64,000 nt of DNA from Nitrospira sp. bin75. Lineage in GTDB: Bacteria > Nitrospirota > Nitrospiria > Nitrospirales > UBA8639. The stretch covers positions 1 to 64,000 of the forward strand of contig MPMZ01000001.1 in assembly GCA_002238765.1 (NCBI GenBank), given 5' to 3'. Below, one piece after another: positions 43,062 through 52,139 of the stretch. The notes under the pieces are model-generated. The model did not search any database and was not told the DNA's origin. It saw only the letters and a list, made by a program, of their open reading frames with translations. Position numbers and translations under genes: made by a program. How positions within the stretch are numbered: the stretch's first letter is position 1; the number at the start of each line of letters is the position of its first letter.

Positions 43062-45905
43062 ATGACGCCGGGTGAGTTCATCGCCAAGTGGCGGGCATCA
43101 GAACTCAAGGAGCGCTCGGCTTCGCAGGAACACTTCATCGACCTGTGCCGGCTCTTGGACGAGCCGACGCCGGCGGAGGCCGACCCGACCGGCGAGCAGT
43201 ACTGCTTCGAGCGCGGCGCTCGCAAGGACACCGGCAGTGACGGCTGGGCCGACGTATGGAAGCGCCATCATTTTGCCTGGGAGTACAAGGGCAAGCACGC
43301 AGACCTCAATGTCGCCTTCAATCAGTTACGGCAATATGTACTCGCCCTTGAGAATCCTCCGCTTCTGATCGTCTCGGACATGGTGCGGTTCCGTATTCGC
43401 ACCAACTGGACCAACAGCGTGAGCGAAACGCACGAGTTCGTATTGGACGATCTCGCGGACGCAGCCGTGCGAGACAAGCTCAAATGGGCGATGTCCGACC
43501 CGGAACGGCTGCACCCGGGCGAGAGTATACAGGCACTCACCGAGCGCGCGGCGGCAACCTTCGCCTCATTGGCGCAATCGTTGCGGGAACATGGTCACGC
43601 GCCACAGACGGTGGCGCATTTTGTCAACCGGCTGGTGTTCTGCATGTTCGCCGAGGATGTGGGCCTTCTGCCCGACAACATGTTCACCCGGATGTTGGAA
43701 CAGGCGCGGAAGCGGCCGGAGGACTTTGCTGTCTTGGCGAGGGACTTGTTCGGGGCGATGTCCACCGGAGGCCGGATCGGGTTCGAGGAAGTGGCATGGT
43801 TCAACGGCGGGCTGTTTAGCGACAATACCGCCTTGCCATTGGACAAGGACGAGATCGAGATAACACTCAAGGCGGCAATGCTCGAATGGTCGGAGATCGA
43901 TCCTTCGATTCTGGGCACGCTGTTCGAGCGCGGCCTCGATCCGGACAAGCGCTCGCAACTTGGGGCGCATTACACGGACCGCGACAAGATCACACGAATC
44001 ATCGATCCGGTGATCGTCCGGCCCTGGCTTGCCGAATGGGAGACGATAAAGGCCGAGATCGCCGCCATGCTGGATCGTGCGGATGCGGCCAAGTCAAGAG
44101 CAGCGGGAACGCGACAGCGCGGGCAAGCAGAACGCCTGCTGCGCACCTTCCTGGAACGACTGGGCGGCTTCACTGTGCTCGACCCGGCGTGTGGCTCGGG
44201 CAACTTCCTCTATCTGGCCCTCCAATCGCTCAAGGATTTGGAGCACCGGGTACAGTTGGAAGCCGAGACGATGGGCCTTCAACGCGGCTTTCCTCGGGTC
44301 GGTCCCGCCAACGTCAAAGGGATTGAGATTAATGCCTACGCCGCGGAACTGGCACGGGTGTCTGTTTGGATCGGCGAAATCCAGTGGATGCGCCGCAATG
44401 GATTCAACGAGTCCCGCGATCCGATACTCAAGCCGCTGGAGACCATCGAATGCCGTGATGCGATCCTGACACCAGATGGCGAAGAACCGGAATGGCCGAA
44501 GGCCGACGTGGTGATCGGCAACCCACCGTTTCTGGGCGTGCAACGTTTTCGGAGCATGCTTGGCGACGTATACACGGAAAGGTTGAGGGCGGCATATGAG
44601 GGCTACGTTCCGGGCAACGCCGATCTCGTGTGCTTCTGGTTTAGTAAAGCGGGCAAGTTGGTGGCAGAGGGGAAAAGCATCCGCGCCGGCCTCGTCGCCA
44701 CCAATTCAATTCGCGGCGGTGCCAACAGGTCTGTCCTTGATCGCATCGTCAGCCAATCGGCCATCTTTGAGGCTTGGTCCGATGAGCCGTGGGTGGTTGA
44801 TGGCGCGGCGGTGCGGGTTTCACTGGTTTGCTTCGCGCCTGAAGACGCAACGATAGTTCATTTTCTGGATGGCAAGGAAACACCACAAATCTGCTCGGAC
44901 CTCTCGGCGGGGAGTGCTGGTTTCGTTCAAGTCGTTCCGTTGACGCGCAATGGCGATGTCTCGTTTAGGGGGACCACCAAAAATGGTCCCTTTGATATTC
45001 CCGGCGAGCTTGCAAGGGAATGGCTGTGTCTTCCCACCAACCCGAACGGGCGCCCCAATTCCGATGTTCTGAAACCGTGGATCAACGGCATGGATGTGAC
45101 CCGACGCCCGGCGGGTAAGTGGGTTATCGATTTTGGAGATACGATGAACGAAGCTGAAGCGGCATTATATGAGGCACCTTTTACCTATACCGCCGAAAAC
45201 ATCCGGCCTACTCGCTGGCAAAACCGCGTTGCAAAGCTCAAGGATTTCTGGTGGCGGCATGAACGATACCGACCGGAGATGTGGCGTCATGTTGTCAAAC
45301 TGTCACGCTATATTGCTACATCCATGGTCGCAAAATACCGCCTGTTCGTTTGGTGTGATTCTCGCATCTGTCCAGATCAACAACTGATCGTCATTGCGCG
45401 CGATGATGACACGACCTTCGGCATTTTGCACAGCCGGTTTCACGAAGCGTGGTCATTGAGACTTGGCACCAGCCTGGAAGATCGTCCACGCTACACGCCG
45501 ACGACCACCTTTGAGACCTTTCCCTTTCCTGACGGCCTCTCATCCGATGTTTCCGCTGCCGACTATGTGGACAACCCACGTGCCATTGCCATTGCCGAAG
45601 CCGCACGGCGGCTGGTCGAACTCCGCGATCGCTGGCTCAATCCGCCCGAATGGGTGGAGTGGATGGATGAACCTGTCCTCGGCTATCCCAAGCGCCCGGT
45701 ACCCCGTGACGAAGCAGCAGCCAAGGAACTCAAGAAGCGCACGCTCACCAACCTCTACAACACCCGCCCACAATGGCTCACCGACGCCCATGCGAATCTT
45801 GACGCCGCCGTTGCTGCGGCCTATGGCTGGGCTGCCGACATTTCTGCGGACGACGCGCTACGGGAATTGCTTGCAATGAATTTGGAAGGTAAAAATAGTG
45901 ACTAA
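43062..45905 (+). CDS. MmeI-like type IIL restriction-modification enzyme
   Basis: A 947-residue single-chain enzyme. The N-terminal nuclease has Asp64-x9-Glu74-x-Lys76 (DVW..FAWEYKGK), the same D-x9-E-x-K spacing as MmeI. A helical connector follows (about 150-350). The gamma-class N6-adenine methyltransferase has SAM motif DPACGSGNF (about 373) and catalytic NPPF (about 485). The C-terminal third is the target-recognition domain and tail. In this family one protein both methylates one strand and cuts about 20 bp away, so no separate restriction gene is needed. The recognition site cannot be predicted by eye. Its stop overlaps the next gene by 8 nt. Confidence 0.9.
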   Translation: MTPGEFIAKWRASELKERSASQEHFIDLCRLLDEPTPAEADPTGEQYCFERGARKDTGSDGWADVWKRHHFAWEYKGKHADLNVAFNQLRQYVLALENPPLLIVSDMVRFRIRTNWTNSVSETHEFVLDDLADAAVRDKLKWAMSDPERLHPGESIQALTERAAATFASLAQSLREHGHAPQTVAHFVNRLVFCMFAEDVGLLPDNMFTRMLEQARKRPEDFAVLARDLFGAMSTGGRIGFEEVAWFNGGLFSDNTALPLDKDEIEITLKAAMLEWSEIDPSILGTLFERGLDPDKRSQLGAHYTDRDKITRIIDPVIVRPWLAEWETIKAEIAAMLDRADAAKSRAAGTRQRGQAERLLRTFLERLGGFTVLDPACGSGNFLYLALQSLKDLEHRVQLEAETMGLQRGFPRVGPANVKGIEINAYAAELARVSVWIGEIQWMRRNGFNESRDPILKPLETIECRDAILTPDGEEPEWPKADVVIGNPPFLGVQRFRSMLGDVYTERLRAAYEGYVPGNADLVCFWFSKAGKLVAEGKSIRAGLVATNSIRGGANRSVLDRIVSQSAIFEAWSDEPWVVDGAAVRVSLVCFAPEDATIVHFLDGKETPQICSDLSAGSAGFVQVVPLTRNGDVSFRGTTKNGPFDIPGELAREWLCLPTNPNGRPNSDVLKPWINGMDVTRRPAGKWVIDFGDTMNEAEAALYEAPFTYTAENIRPTRWQNRVAKLKDFWWRHERYRPEMWRHVVKLSRYIATSMVAKYRLFVWCDSRICPDQQLIVIARDDDTTFGILHSRFHEAWSLRLGTSLEDRPRYTPTTTFETFPFPDGLSSDVSAADYVDNPRAIAIAEAARRLVELRDRWLNPPEWVEWMDEPVLGYPKRPVPRDEAAAKELKKRTLTNLYNTRPQWLTDAHANLDAAVAAAYGWAADISADDALRELLAMNLEGKNSD

Positions 45906-46821
45906 GGAAAATGCAGAACGGCTCATACAAAGATTGATTGACAATCTTCCTTATAGATACAAAGCAAAATTAGTGAATGGGCTTCTCCAACTGTCTACAC
46001 ACAAAGCGCGAAGCAGGTTGGCTGGATCCGGTCCGATCATGGTTCTTATCGACAATTCCGTTCTCGGTCATGGAAGAACACATGAGACGGTCGTCCATAT
46101 GCAAAAGATAAATTGGCCGCCTGGTGGCGAACCTGGAGAGGTTCCAATAATCTATCGGGCTCCCATCGATTTCACACAGAAGGATAGAGAATTGGTGTAC
46201 CGGAACATCAGGTATTTGCCTGGCATCGCGCATTTGGCTCGCCTCGGTTTTTTGATGTTGAGAACATCCTGTGAATTGCTGAGTGAGCGGAATCATCAGC
46301 CAATTGGTAGATTTCAGGGCAAGAAGGGTTTGTTTGACTATTCGCTTCTTGAAAATACTAATATTGAATCTGTAGATGGATACGATGTCCCCGATTGCGA
46401 TTTGAAATATTTTTCGAACAACCCAACGGTGGATAAATTTATTTATTCCACCGATATAGACCCTTTGGGGATGTATCCTGAAAATAAACAAAAGCAACGG
46501 GATAGGGTTTCTCGGTCGAACGATCCTCTCTATAAAGGGTTGGCAAGGATTCTACCGAAAAAGGCGAATTTGGATGCTTGGCATATCCGCACGGCTGAGG
46601 TACATGGATTGTTCTGTTTTCTAACGATGGATTTCAAGCTTCGGAACATTATCGAACAGAAAAAGAAAAAAGAGCCAATTTCATCTTTGCGTACCATGGT
46701 GCTGACGCCGAAAGAGTTTGGGCAACATATTGGCCTATGGCCAATTGAGCCTCAAATTTGCGAGTTAGCAGAGAGCGATGCCGCACAATCGAGTGCGAGG
46801 CTTCGAGAAAGCCTTCAATGA
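45898..46821 (+). CDS. PIN-like domain protein coupled to the MmeI-like gene
   Basis: A 307-residue protein from GTG 45898, inside the methylase end, so it is translationally coupled. A strand-Asp segment (PIMVLIDNSVLGHG) and, near the C terminus, NLDAWHIRTAEVHGLFCFLT with MDFKLRNII reproduce the order of acidic residues in PIN-like nucleases. Composition is much lower in GC than the methylase. It may be an effector or accessory of the R-M system. Family assignment rests on motif order only. Confidence 0.55.
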   Translation: MTKENAERLIQRLIDNLPYRYKAKLVNGLLQLSTHKARSRLAGSGPIMVLIDNSVLGHGRTHETVVHMQKINWPPGGEPGEVPIIYRAPIDFTQKDRELVYRNIRYLPGIAHLARLGFLMLRTSCELLSERNHQPIGRFQGKKGLFDYSLLENTNIESVDGYDVPDCDLKYFSNNPTVDKFIYSTDIDPLGMYPENKQKQRDRVSRSNDPLYKGLARILPKKANLDAWHIRTAEVHGLFCFLTMDFKLRNIIEQKKKKEPISSLRTMVLTPKEFGQHIGLWPIEPQICELAESDAAQSSARLRESLQ

Positions 46822-46912
46822 ATGGGTCACTTAGTCGATTATTGCGCGGGCCGTATACCGACTTGCTCACACCAAAATCAAGTTGCTCAGGCCCTCGCCA
46901 TTCCGTTTTTCC

Positions 46913-47020
46913 GTCGCCCTCGACGACACCGTGGCCATCGCCTACGGCTGGCGCGCTAGTATTCCCGACAACGGTGTGCTATTGAAACTGCCGGAGATGA
47001 ACCTGGGGCATGAGGAATGA
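46913..47020 (+). pseudogene. C-terminal remnant of a second MmeI-like methylase
   Basis: The frame reads VALDDTVAIAYGWRASIPDN, LLKLPEMNLG and a stop, paralogous to the intact enzyme's end (LDAAVAAAYGWAADISADDA, LLAMNLEG). Nothing upstream continues it, so only the last 35 codons of a related gene survive. Confidence 0.75.
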
Positions 47021-47120
47021 TGAGTTGGCAATATTCGGGATTGGGAACGGGATTGAGATTTATGCGTCTTGCATCTCAGTTAAAATAAGGTCCACATGTT
47101 AAGCTCATAGTGGATATTTG

Positions 47121-47567
47121 ATGGCCAAATACAATAAGAGAATACCGACCTCTTTTGACTTGTTTAAACCAATCAGAAAAGGTTCTTGCACAGAATTTGC
47201 CAACAATGCTTTGGGAAGCATTGAGCGTTTGAAAGATGAAGGAAGGAAATATTTCGAACAGGATTCGGCTATGGGGAAGAAATGGGAAAAAGAATGCACC
47301 GACCTTTGGCAACTGATAAACTATCTTCATTCCAAAATTGAGATTGATAAAGTGAATTTATCAGACTCTATCACTGAGTTCGCGGACAAGTTCGACCACG
47401 CTGAAATGAGATTACATCAAGTCTTATATTCGGGTGAGATACATGAAAGCGACAGAGCCAAAGTTATCAATTCCATACATCGTTGGTGTAGTATCGTCTA
47501 CCGATTCTCGGTTAATGCGATTATTTTGGCTCATCGGGATGTGAAAGGGAAAAATCTGAAATCTTGA
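47121..47567 (+). CDS. Protein of unknown function
   Basis: A 148-residue soluble, mostly helical, Lys-rich protein (SIERLKDEGRKYFEQDSAM, FDHAEMRLHQVL) with low GC relative to the chromosome. No family, signal peptide or membrane segment recognised. ATG 47121 is taken over a TTG one codon earlier. It lies in the accessory spot between methylase remnants and a broken toxin-antitoxin locus, so horizontal transfer is likely. Confidence 0.5.
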   Translation: MAKYNKRIPTSFDLFKPIRKGSCTEFANNALGSIERLKDEGRKYFEQDSAMGKKWEKECTDLWQLINYLHSKIEIDKVNLSDSITEFADKFDHAEMRLHQVLYSGEIHESDRAKVINSIHRWCSIVYRFSVNAIILAHRDVKGKNLKS

Positions 47568-48013
47568 TAGACCCCATGCAAATACCTTATTTGGCATATC
47601 ATATGTGACGTTTTGGACAATTCATCATTCCACGCTTTTCAATTTGCCCGTCACGAATTTGTGCAGTGTGCTTGAGATGAGGGTTTGGTAGGCATCCCTT
47701 CCTTTGCCGCTTTTTTTGCAGGGTTTCCAAATCGCGTGACGAAATCCGAATATTGATTCGCTTGTCCTTCTGCAGGAAATTGTGTGCCTTTTGTCAACAG
47801 CGGGGCAGGTCGGATTAACGAAGCGTAATCCAACAGGTTTGTCGCACAGACGCGGGGCGGCGGTGTTGGGGATGCGCGAATTGTCGGGTTACGCCTTCGG
47901 CTAACCCGACCTACAAGACTCATCACCCTCACCTTTATCCTCTCCCATCAAGGGAGAGGACATGCGCTTCACTCCCTCGCCCCTGGAGGGAGAGGGAGAT
48001 TGAGGACAATTCA
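47568..48013. repeat. Gap with palindromes and a partial gene duplication
   Basis: Besides the pseudogene at 47629-47787, it holds palindromes of the GTCGGATTA/TAATCC type at 47808-47836 and 47885-47915, and a CTCTCCC/GGGAGAGG repeat at 47938-48000. No intact gene. Confidence 0.6.
47629..47787 (-). pseudogene. Truncated duplicate of the BrnA-like antitoxin 3' end
   Basis: About 160 bp are closely similar to 48010-48170, covering the C-terminal half of the antitoxin gene, with frame-breaking differences (for example a shortened G run). The 5' half is absent. Confidence 0.8.
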
Positions 48014-48295
48014 TCATTCCACGCTTTTCAATTTTCCCGTCACGAATTTGTGCAGCGTGCTGGAGATGAGGGTTTGGTAGGGCATCCCTTCCTTTGCCGC
48101 CTTTTTTTGAAGGGTTTTCAAATCGCGTGACGAAATCCGAATGTTGATGCGCTTGTCCTTCTGGAGGAGATCGCGGGCCGCCTCTTCCAATTGGCGTTTT
48201 TCCTGTTTGAAATTGGTGAGGCTTGTGAATTCCTCGCGTTCAAAATCATGGAGGATTTTCACTTCTTCTCCGTCTAATTTGAGAGGATTTTTCAT
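48014..48295 (-). CDS. BrnA/CopG-like antitoxin
   Basis: A 93-residue protein whose C-terminal half, RINIRISSRDLKTLQKKAAK then MPYQTLISSTLHKFVTGKL, is a ribbon-helix-helix DNA-binding domain as in BrnA/CopG antitoxins. The N-terminal part (FEREEFTSLTNFKQEKRQL) would neutralise a toxin. Its ATG overlaps the stop of a 15-codon stub matching the N terminus of BrnT toxins, so it is now an orphan antitoxin. The stub region may still act as promoter/operator. Confidence 0.75.
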   Translation of the reverse strand: MKNPLKLDGEEVKILHDFEREEFTSLTNFKQEKRQLEEAARDLLQKDKRINIRISSRDLKTLQKKAAKEGMPYQTLISSTLHKFVTGKLKSVE

Positions 48296-48339
48296 GCAAG
48301 AACCGCATCCTTTTCATCGTCCCAGTCAAATTCATGCAT
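48292..48339 (-). pseudogene. BrnT toxin N-terminal stub
   Basis: Reads MHEFDWDDEKDAVLA then stop, matching the typical BrnT opening (aromatic-D/E-W-D-x2-K). The rest of the toxin (about 75 residues) is deleted and the stop overlaps the antitoxin ATG. Confidence 0.65.
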
Positions 48340-48371
48340 GGATGAGACTGTCCCCTGTTGTGTGCCTTTTG

Positions 48372-48598
48372 TCAACAGACAGTAGGTCGGATTAGCCCTT
48401 CGACTAAGCTTCCTTCGACTTCAGGCGCGTTGCGCCTTACGTTCAGGACAAGCTCAGGACAGGCCCTTCGACAAGCTCAGGACAGGCCCTTCGACAAGCT
48501 CAGGACAGGCCCTTCGACAAGCTCAGGACAGGCCCTTCGACAAGCTCAGGACAGGCCCTTCGACAAGCTCAGGACAGGCGGAGCGTAATCCGACAATC
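48372..48598. repeat. Palindrome opened by REP elements with five tandem 23-bp units
   Basis: The arms GTAGGTCGGATTAG (48372) and GCGTAATCCGACAATC (about 48583) belong to one palindrome. Between them are degenerate REP pieces, then five perfect tandem copies of a 23-bp unit (CCCTTCGACAAGCTCAGGAC plus AGG) at 48464-48578. Confidence 0.9.
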
Positions 48599-48639
48599 AA
48601 CCACATCACCTTTCTTGAAGATGTGTCCCCTGTCCTTCA

Positions 48640-48900
48640 TAATGACGGCATAAGGTGCCGAAGCTGCAAAGATATCTACCTTCCCTCGCCCCTTTTGATT
48701 CTTCGTGCTGCTTAGGGCAGGCAAAGGAGGGGAAGAAAAGCCCCCCTCACCCCAGCCCTCTCCCTCCAGGGGCGAGGGAGTTGCGGAACGGCAGTGGTCA
48801 GCGAATGAATGAACACAGACAAATGACAGCAAGAGGAAAGGCGGGGATGCGACTGCCTCTACCTCTCCTCGCCCCTCCTTACAAAGGAGGGGAAAAGAAA
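48640..48900. repeat. Repeat cluster before lipA
   Basis: Contains CCCTCGCCCCTT..AGGCAAAGGAGGGG, CCCCTCACCCCAGCCC..GGGGCGAGGG, the tail GAATGAATGAACACAGACA and CTCCTTACAAAGGAGGGG. No gene is supported between 48340 and 48907. Confidence 0.75.
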
Positions 48901-48907
48901 GATACGA

Positions 48908-49765
48908 ATGAGCACTGAACGGTTGCCGGGGTGGTTTAAGGTCAGGATCGAGGCGGGGCCGCACTACCGGCGTATTCAGTCGCTGGTCCGGGAGAAGCAG
49001 CTTCATACGATTTGCGAGGAGGCGCGGTGTCCCAACAAATGGGAATGCTGGAATAACCGGACGGCGACGTTTTTGCTGTTGGGCGACGTCTGCACGCGAC
49101 GGTGTCATTATTGTTCAGTCACGACGGGTCGTCCGGCCACGGTGGATTGGGAGGAACCGGAACGGGTGGCCGAAGCCGTTCGCGCGTTGGATTTACGGCA
49201 CGCGGTGCTGACCTCCGTGAATCGCGATGAACTGGACGACGGCGGCGCCTCCATGTTTGCGGCGACCATTCATGCCATCCGGCGACTTCAGCCGGCCTGT
49301 ACCGTGGAAGTTCTGGTGCCGGACTTTCAAGGCAATCCGGACGCGGTCGATACCGTCCTAGCGGCGACCCCGGAAATCTTTTCGCATAATATCGAAACCG
49401 TCTCCCGGTTGTTTCCGTCCGTCAGACCGCAGGGCAGCTATGACCGTTCTTTGCAGGTGCTTCGCCGGGCCAAGGAGCAAGGGGCCAACACGAAATCAGG
49501 ATTCATGGTCGGGATGGGCGAGACCAACGAGGAATTGCGGTCGGTCCTGCACGACCTGCGCGAAGCCGGCTGTGAGATCGTGTCGATTGGCCAATACTTG
49601 CAGCCGACCAAAGCCCATCTCGTGGTGCACCGGTACGTCCGGCCCGGGGAATTCGAGGATCTCAAACAACACGGGATGGCATTGGGCTTCCGGCACGTGG
49701 AATCGGGTCCCCTAGTGCGCAGTTCGTATCATGCCGAGCAACAGACGCACCGTGTGCTGTTATAA
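48908..49765 (+). CDS. lipA: Lipoyl synthase
   Basis: Radical SAM enzyme that inserts sulfur at C6 and C8 of octanoyl groups on lipoyl domains. The auxiliary cluster motif is Cys36-x4-Cys41-x5-Cys47 (ICEEARCPNKWECW), the SAM cluster Cys62-x3-Cys66-x2-Cys69 (VCTRRCHYCS), and the C-terminal RSSY motif is intact. The 285-residue length is normal. No lipB or lipoyl enzyme is adjacent. Confidence 0.96.
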   Translation: MSTERLPGWFKVRIEAGPHYRRIQSLVREKQLHTICEEARCPNKWECWNNRTATFLLLGDVCTRRCHYCSVTTGRPATVDWEEPERVAEAVRALDLRHAVLTSVNRDELDDGGASMFAATIHAIRRLQPACTVEVLVPDFQGNPDAVDTVLAATPEIFSHNIETVSRLFPSVRPQGSYDRSLQVLRRAKEQGANTKSGFMVGMGETNEELRSVLHDLREAGCEIVSIGQYLQPTKAHLVVHRYVRPGEFEDLKQHGMALGFRHVESGPLVRSSYHAEQQTHRVLL

Positions 49766-49819
49766 ACAAACGACGATTCTGAGCGGGATTCTGGTATGCT
49801 GCGCGAAGCGACGCCCTCT

Positions 49820-49915
49820 CTACCTCCCCTTGCCCCTCCTTACAAAGGAGGGGAGCCAGGAAAGAATAGCCGTCTTTTCCTCCCCTTTGTAAGGGGAGGT
49901 CGGGTGGGGTAGAGC
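49820..49915. repeat. Inverted pair of CTCCTTACAAAGGAGG repeats
   Basis: CTACCTCCCCTTGCCCCTCC..GGAGGGG and the opposite CCTCCCCTTTGTAAGGGGAG.. GGGGTAGAG face each other across about 25 bp, able to form a long hairpin that could end lipA transcription. Confidence 0.7.
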
Positions 49916-49952
49916 CAAACGCACATCTGACCTGAAAGGCTTCTCCAATCCC

Positions 49953-52085
49953 ATGCGCGTGAAACGTTGGCTTCTCCTCGCTCCGCTGGTGCTGACGCTC
50001 CTGTTGTTGCAGTCCTACTTTTGGGTGCCGACCTATGAGAAACAGGCGACGGGGAATCCGGCGCGTCTGGTGACCTATATCGAGGCGTCGTCCGGCGATG
50101 CCAAGATCCTCAATCCGATTTTGAACGCGGATACGGCCAGTTCGGGTATTGTGAGCCTCACGTTTGAAGGGCTCCTGGATTTGGACGAGAACCTGAACTT
50201 CCGAGGCCGGTTGGCCACGGACTGGACCATCACCGAAAGAGCGTATTTGTTCGCCAGCTCCTCCAACCGGTTGCCCGACGGCACCGAGGTCACGGGAGCC
50301 GGCTTGGCCGGCCGGATTCGGGCCGTCCTGGAGGACGAGGCGTTTTCCGCGTTGGCTGCCAACGTCCGGTCCATCGACGTGTTGCCTCCCGAGACCATGA
50401 CGTCCACGGTGTCCGTACAAATGCAGGATGCGGAGGGCCGGTTGGCGCGCGGGGACGTGGAGGTGACGTTCGACGTGCCCGAGCGGGTGGCGTTTTCGTT
50501 GCACCGGGTGGACCAGGACTTTTTTCAACGGCTGCTGCCGATCATCGGCAATCGGTATCTCGAACATTTTCCGTACGAGCAACACCTCACCTTCCGCGAG
50601 GAGGCCGATCCGGAGATCAAGGCCCAGGTGTTTGCGCAATTGCCGGAACGGTTCCCCGTGGCCGAGCACAATCCCATCATCGATTTTCGCCTGCGCCCGG
50701 GCGTGCGGTTTCACGACGGCCATGAGTTCGACTCCGGCGACGTGAAATTTACGTACGACGCCATCATGAATCCCAGGAATCTGTCCCCTCGCACGTCGGA
50801 TTTTGAACCGATCAAGGCAGTCGAAATTCCCGACGCGCAGACGGTGCGCGTGGTGTACAAACGCCTGTTTTCCCCGGCGATCAACGCCTGGACCATGGGC
50901 ATCCTCCCCGAACACCTGCTCAACGCCGAGGCCATGCAACGGGAGATGGACGATCGCGGTCTCTCCGACGCCGCGCGGGAGGCCTTCGGGATGCGCGACG
51001 GTCAATTCAACCGCAGCCCCATCGGCAGCGGGCGATTCCGGTTCGTCGAGTGGCACAGCGATGAATACATCCATCTCCGGCGCAATGACGACTATTGGGA
51101 AGGGCCCGCTGAATATGAGGATTATTACATGCGGATCGTACCCGACCTGCTGACGCAGGAAATGGAATTCCGGTCCGGCGCGGTCGATTACTACGGGACG
51201 CAACCGCACCAGGTCGCGCGGTACAAGGAAGACGACACGTACCAGTCGTTTTCGAGCCTGGGGTTCGGTTATTCCTACATCGGATACAATAACCGCCGTC
51301 CGTTGTTTGCCGACCCGGAGGTGCGCCGGGCGCTGGGAATGGCGATCAACGTGGAAGATTTTCTCCGGTACCTGTTGTACGGCGAAGGAGAGCACATCAC
51401 CGGTCCCTATCCTCCGAACACCAAGTGGTACGACCAGTCCGTCGAACCCCTGCCCTACGATCCCGATGCCGCGCGGTCCGTGCTGGAAGCCAAAGGCTGG
51501 AGCCTCAATGCCGACGGCTGGCTCGAAAAGGACGGCACCGTGTTCGAGTTCAATCTCATTACGAACAGCGGCAACCCCATTCGCAAAAACATCATGACGA
51601 TCGCGCAGAACGCCTGGAAGAAAATCGGAGTGAAGTGCAACACGCAATATTTTGAATGGGCGGTGTTCCTGAAGGACTTCGTCAACACGGCGGATTTCGA
51701 CGCCGTGGTGCTCGGATGGAGCATGGGTGTCGATCCCGATTTGTATCAACTATGGCATTCGAGTCAGGCCGGGCCCCAGCAATTGAATTTCATCGGGTAC
51801 AGCAACCCGCACGCGGACGACCTTATCGTTCGCATCCGGCAGGAATACGATCAGGAAGTGCAACAAGCCCTGACCCACGAATTGCATCGGCTGATTGCGG
51901 AGGAACAGCCGTATACGTTTCTCTACGCGCCGTTGGGCACGCGGGTCTTGGATAAGAAGATCGTGCTGGTCCATAAGGCCGATGACGGATCGGAACGGTA
52001 TGAAAAAATTTACCCGATCCCGAGCGGAGACATTACGTTCCATTTTCATCAATGGCGAAAGCTCGAATTGACGCCGTCGTTTTGA
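49953..52085 (+). CDS. Peptide/oligopeptide ABC transporter substrate-binding protein
   Basis: A 710-residue SBP_bac_5 (cluster C) protein with an uncleaved-type N-terminal hydrophobic segment (WLLLAPLVLTLLLLQSYFW) and no lipobox, so it may stay membrane-anchored. Family motifs include FRLRPGVRFHDGHEF-like sequence, RSPIGSGRFRFVEW-like sequence and VDPDLYQLWHSSQ. It is longer than usual (about 520-600) because of an inserted segment at about 95-200. It heads a five-gene transport operon and should deliver peptides or peptide-like ligands to the permease. Confidence 0.9.
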   Translation: MRVKRWLLLAPLVLTLLLLQSYFWVPTYEKQATGNPARLVTYIEASSGDAKILNPILNADTASSGIVSLTFEGLLDLDENLNFRGRLATDWTITERAYLFASSSNRLPDGTEVTGAGLAGRIRAVLEDEAFSALAANVRSIDVLPPETMTSTVSVQMQDAEGRLARGDVEVTFDVPERVAFSLHRVDQDFFQRLLPIIGNRYLEHFPYEQHLTFREEADPEIKAQVFAQLPERFPVAEHNPIIDFRLRPGVRFHDGHEFDSGDVKFTYDAIMNPRNLSPRTSDFEPIKAVEIPDAQTVRVVYKRLFSPAINAWTMGILPEHLLNAEAMQREMDDRGLSDAAREAFGMRDGQFNRSPIGSGRFRFVEWHSDEYIHLRRNDDYWEGPAEYEDYYMRIVPDLLTQEMEFRSGAVDYYGTQPHQVARYKEDDTYQSFSSLGFGYSYIGYNNRRPLFADPEVRRALGMAINVEDFLRYLLYGEGEHITGPYPPNTKWYDQSVEPLPYDPDAARSVLEAKGWSLNADGWLEKDGTVFEFNLITNSGNPIRKNIMTIAQNAWKKIGVKCNTQYFEWAVFLKDFVNTADFDAVVLGWSMGVDPDLYQLWHSSQAGPQQLNFIGYSNPHADDLIVRIRQEYDQEVQQALTHELHRLIAEEQPYTFLYAPLGTRVLDKKIVLVHKADDGSERYEKIYPIPSGDITFHFHQWRKLELTPSF

Positions 52086-52139
52086 GGGGAATGTCATCCT
52101 TATTTGTGAGAGTTTCGGGAGAATAGGCCGTCTTGTTCC

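Noticed and set aside
48464-48578. CRISPR-like array of 23-bp repeats
   Set aside because: The five units are directly adjacent with no unique spacers, and the unit is the local REP sequence; no cas genes are present.
49662-51749. 695-residue open frame on the minus strand
   Set aside because: It is antisense to the clearly coding peptide-binding protein gene, a shadow of GC-rich third positions, with no recognisable domain.
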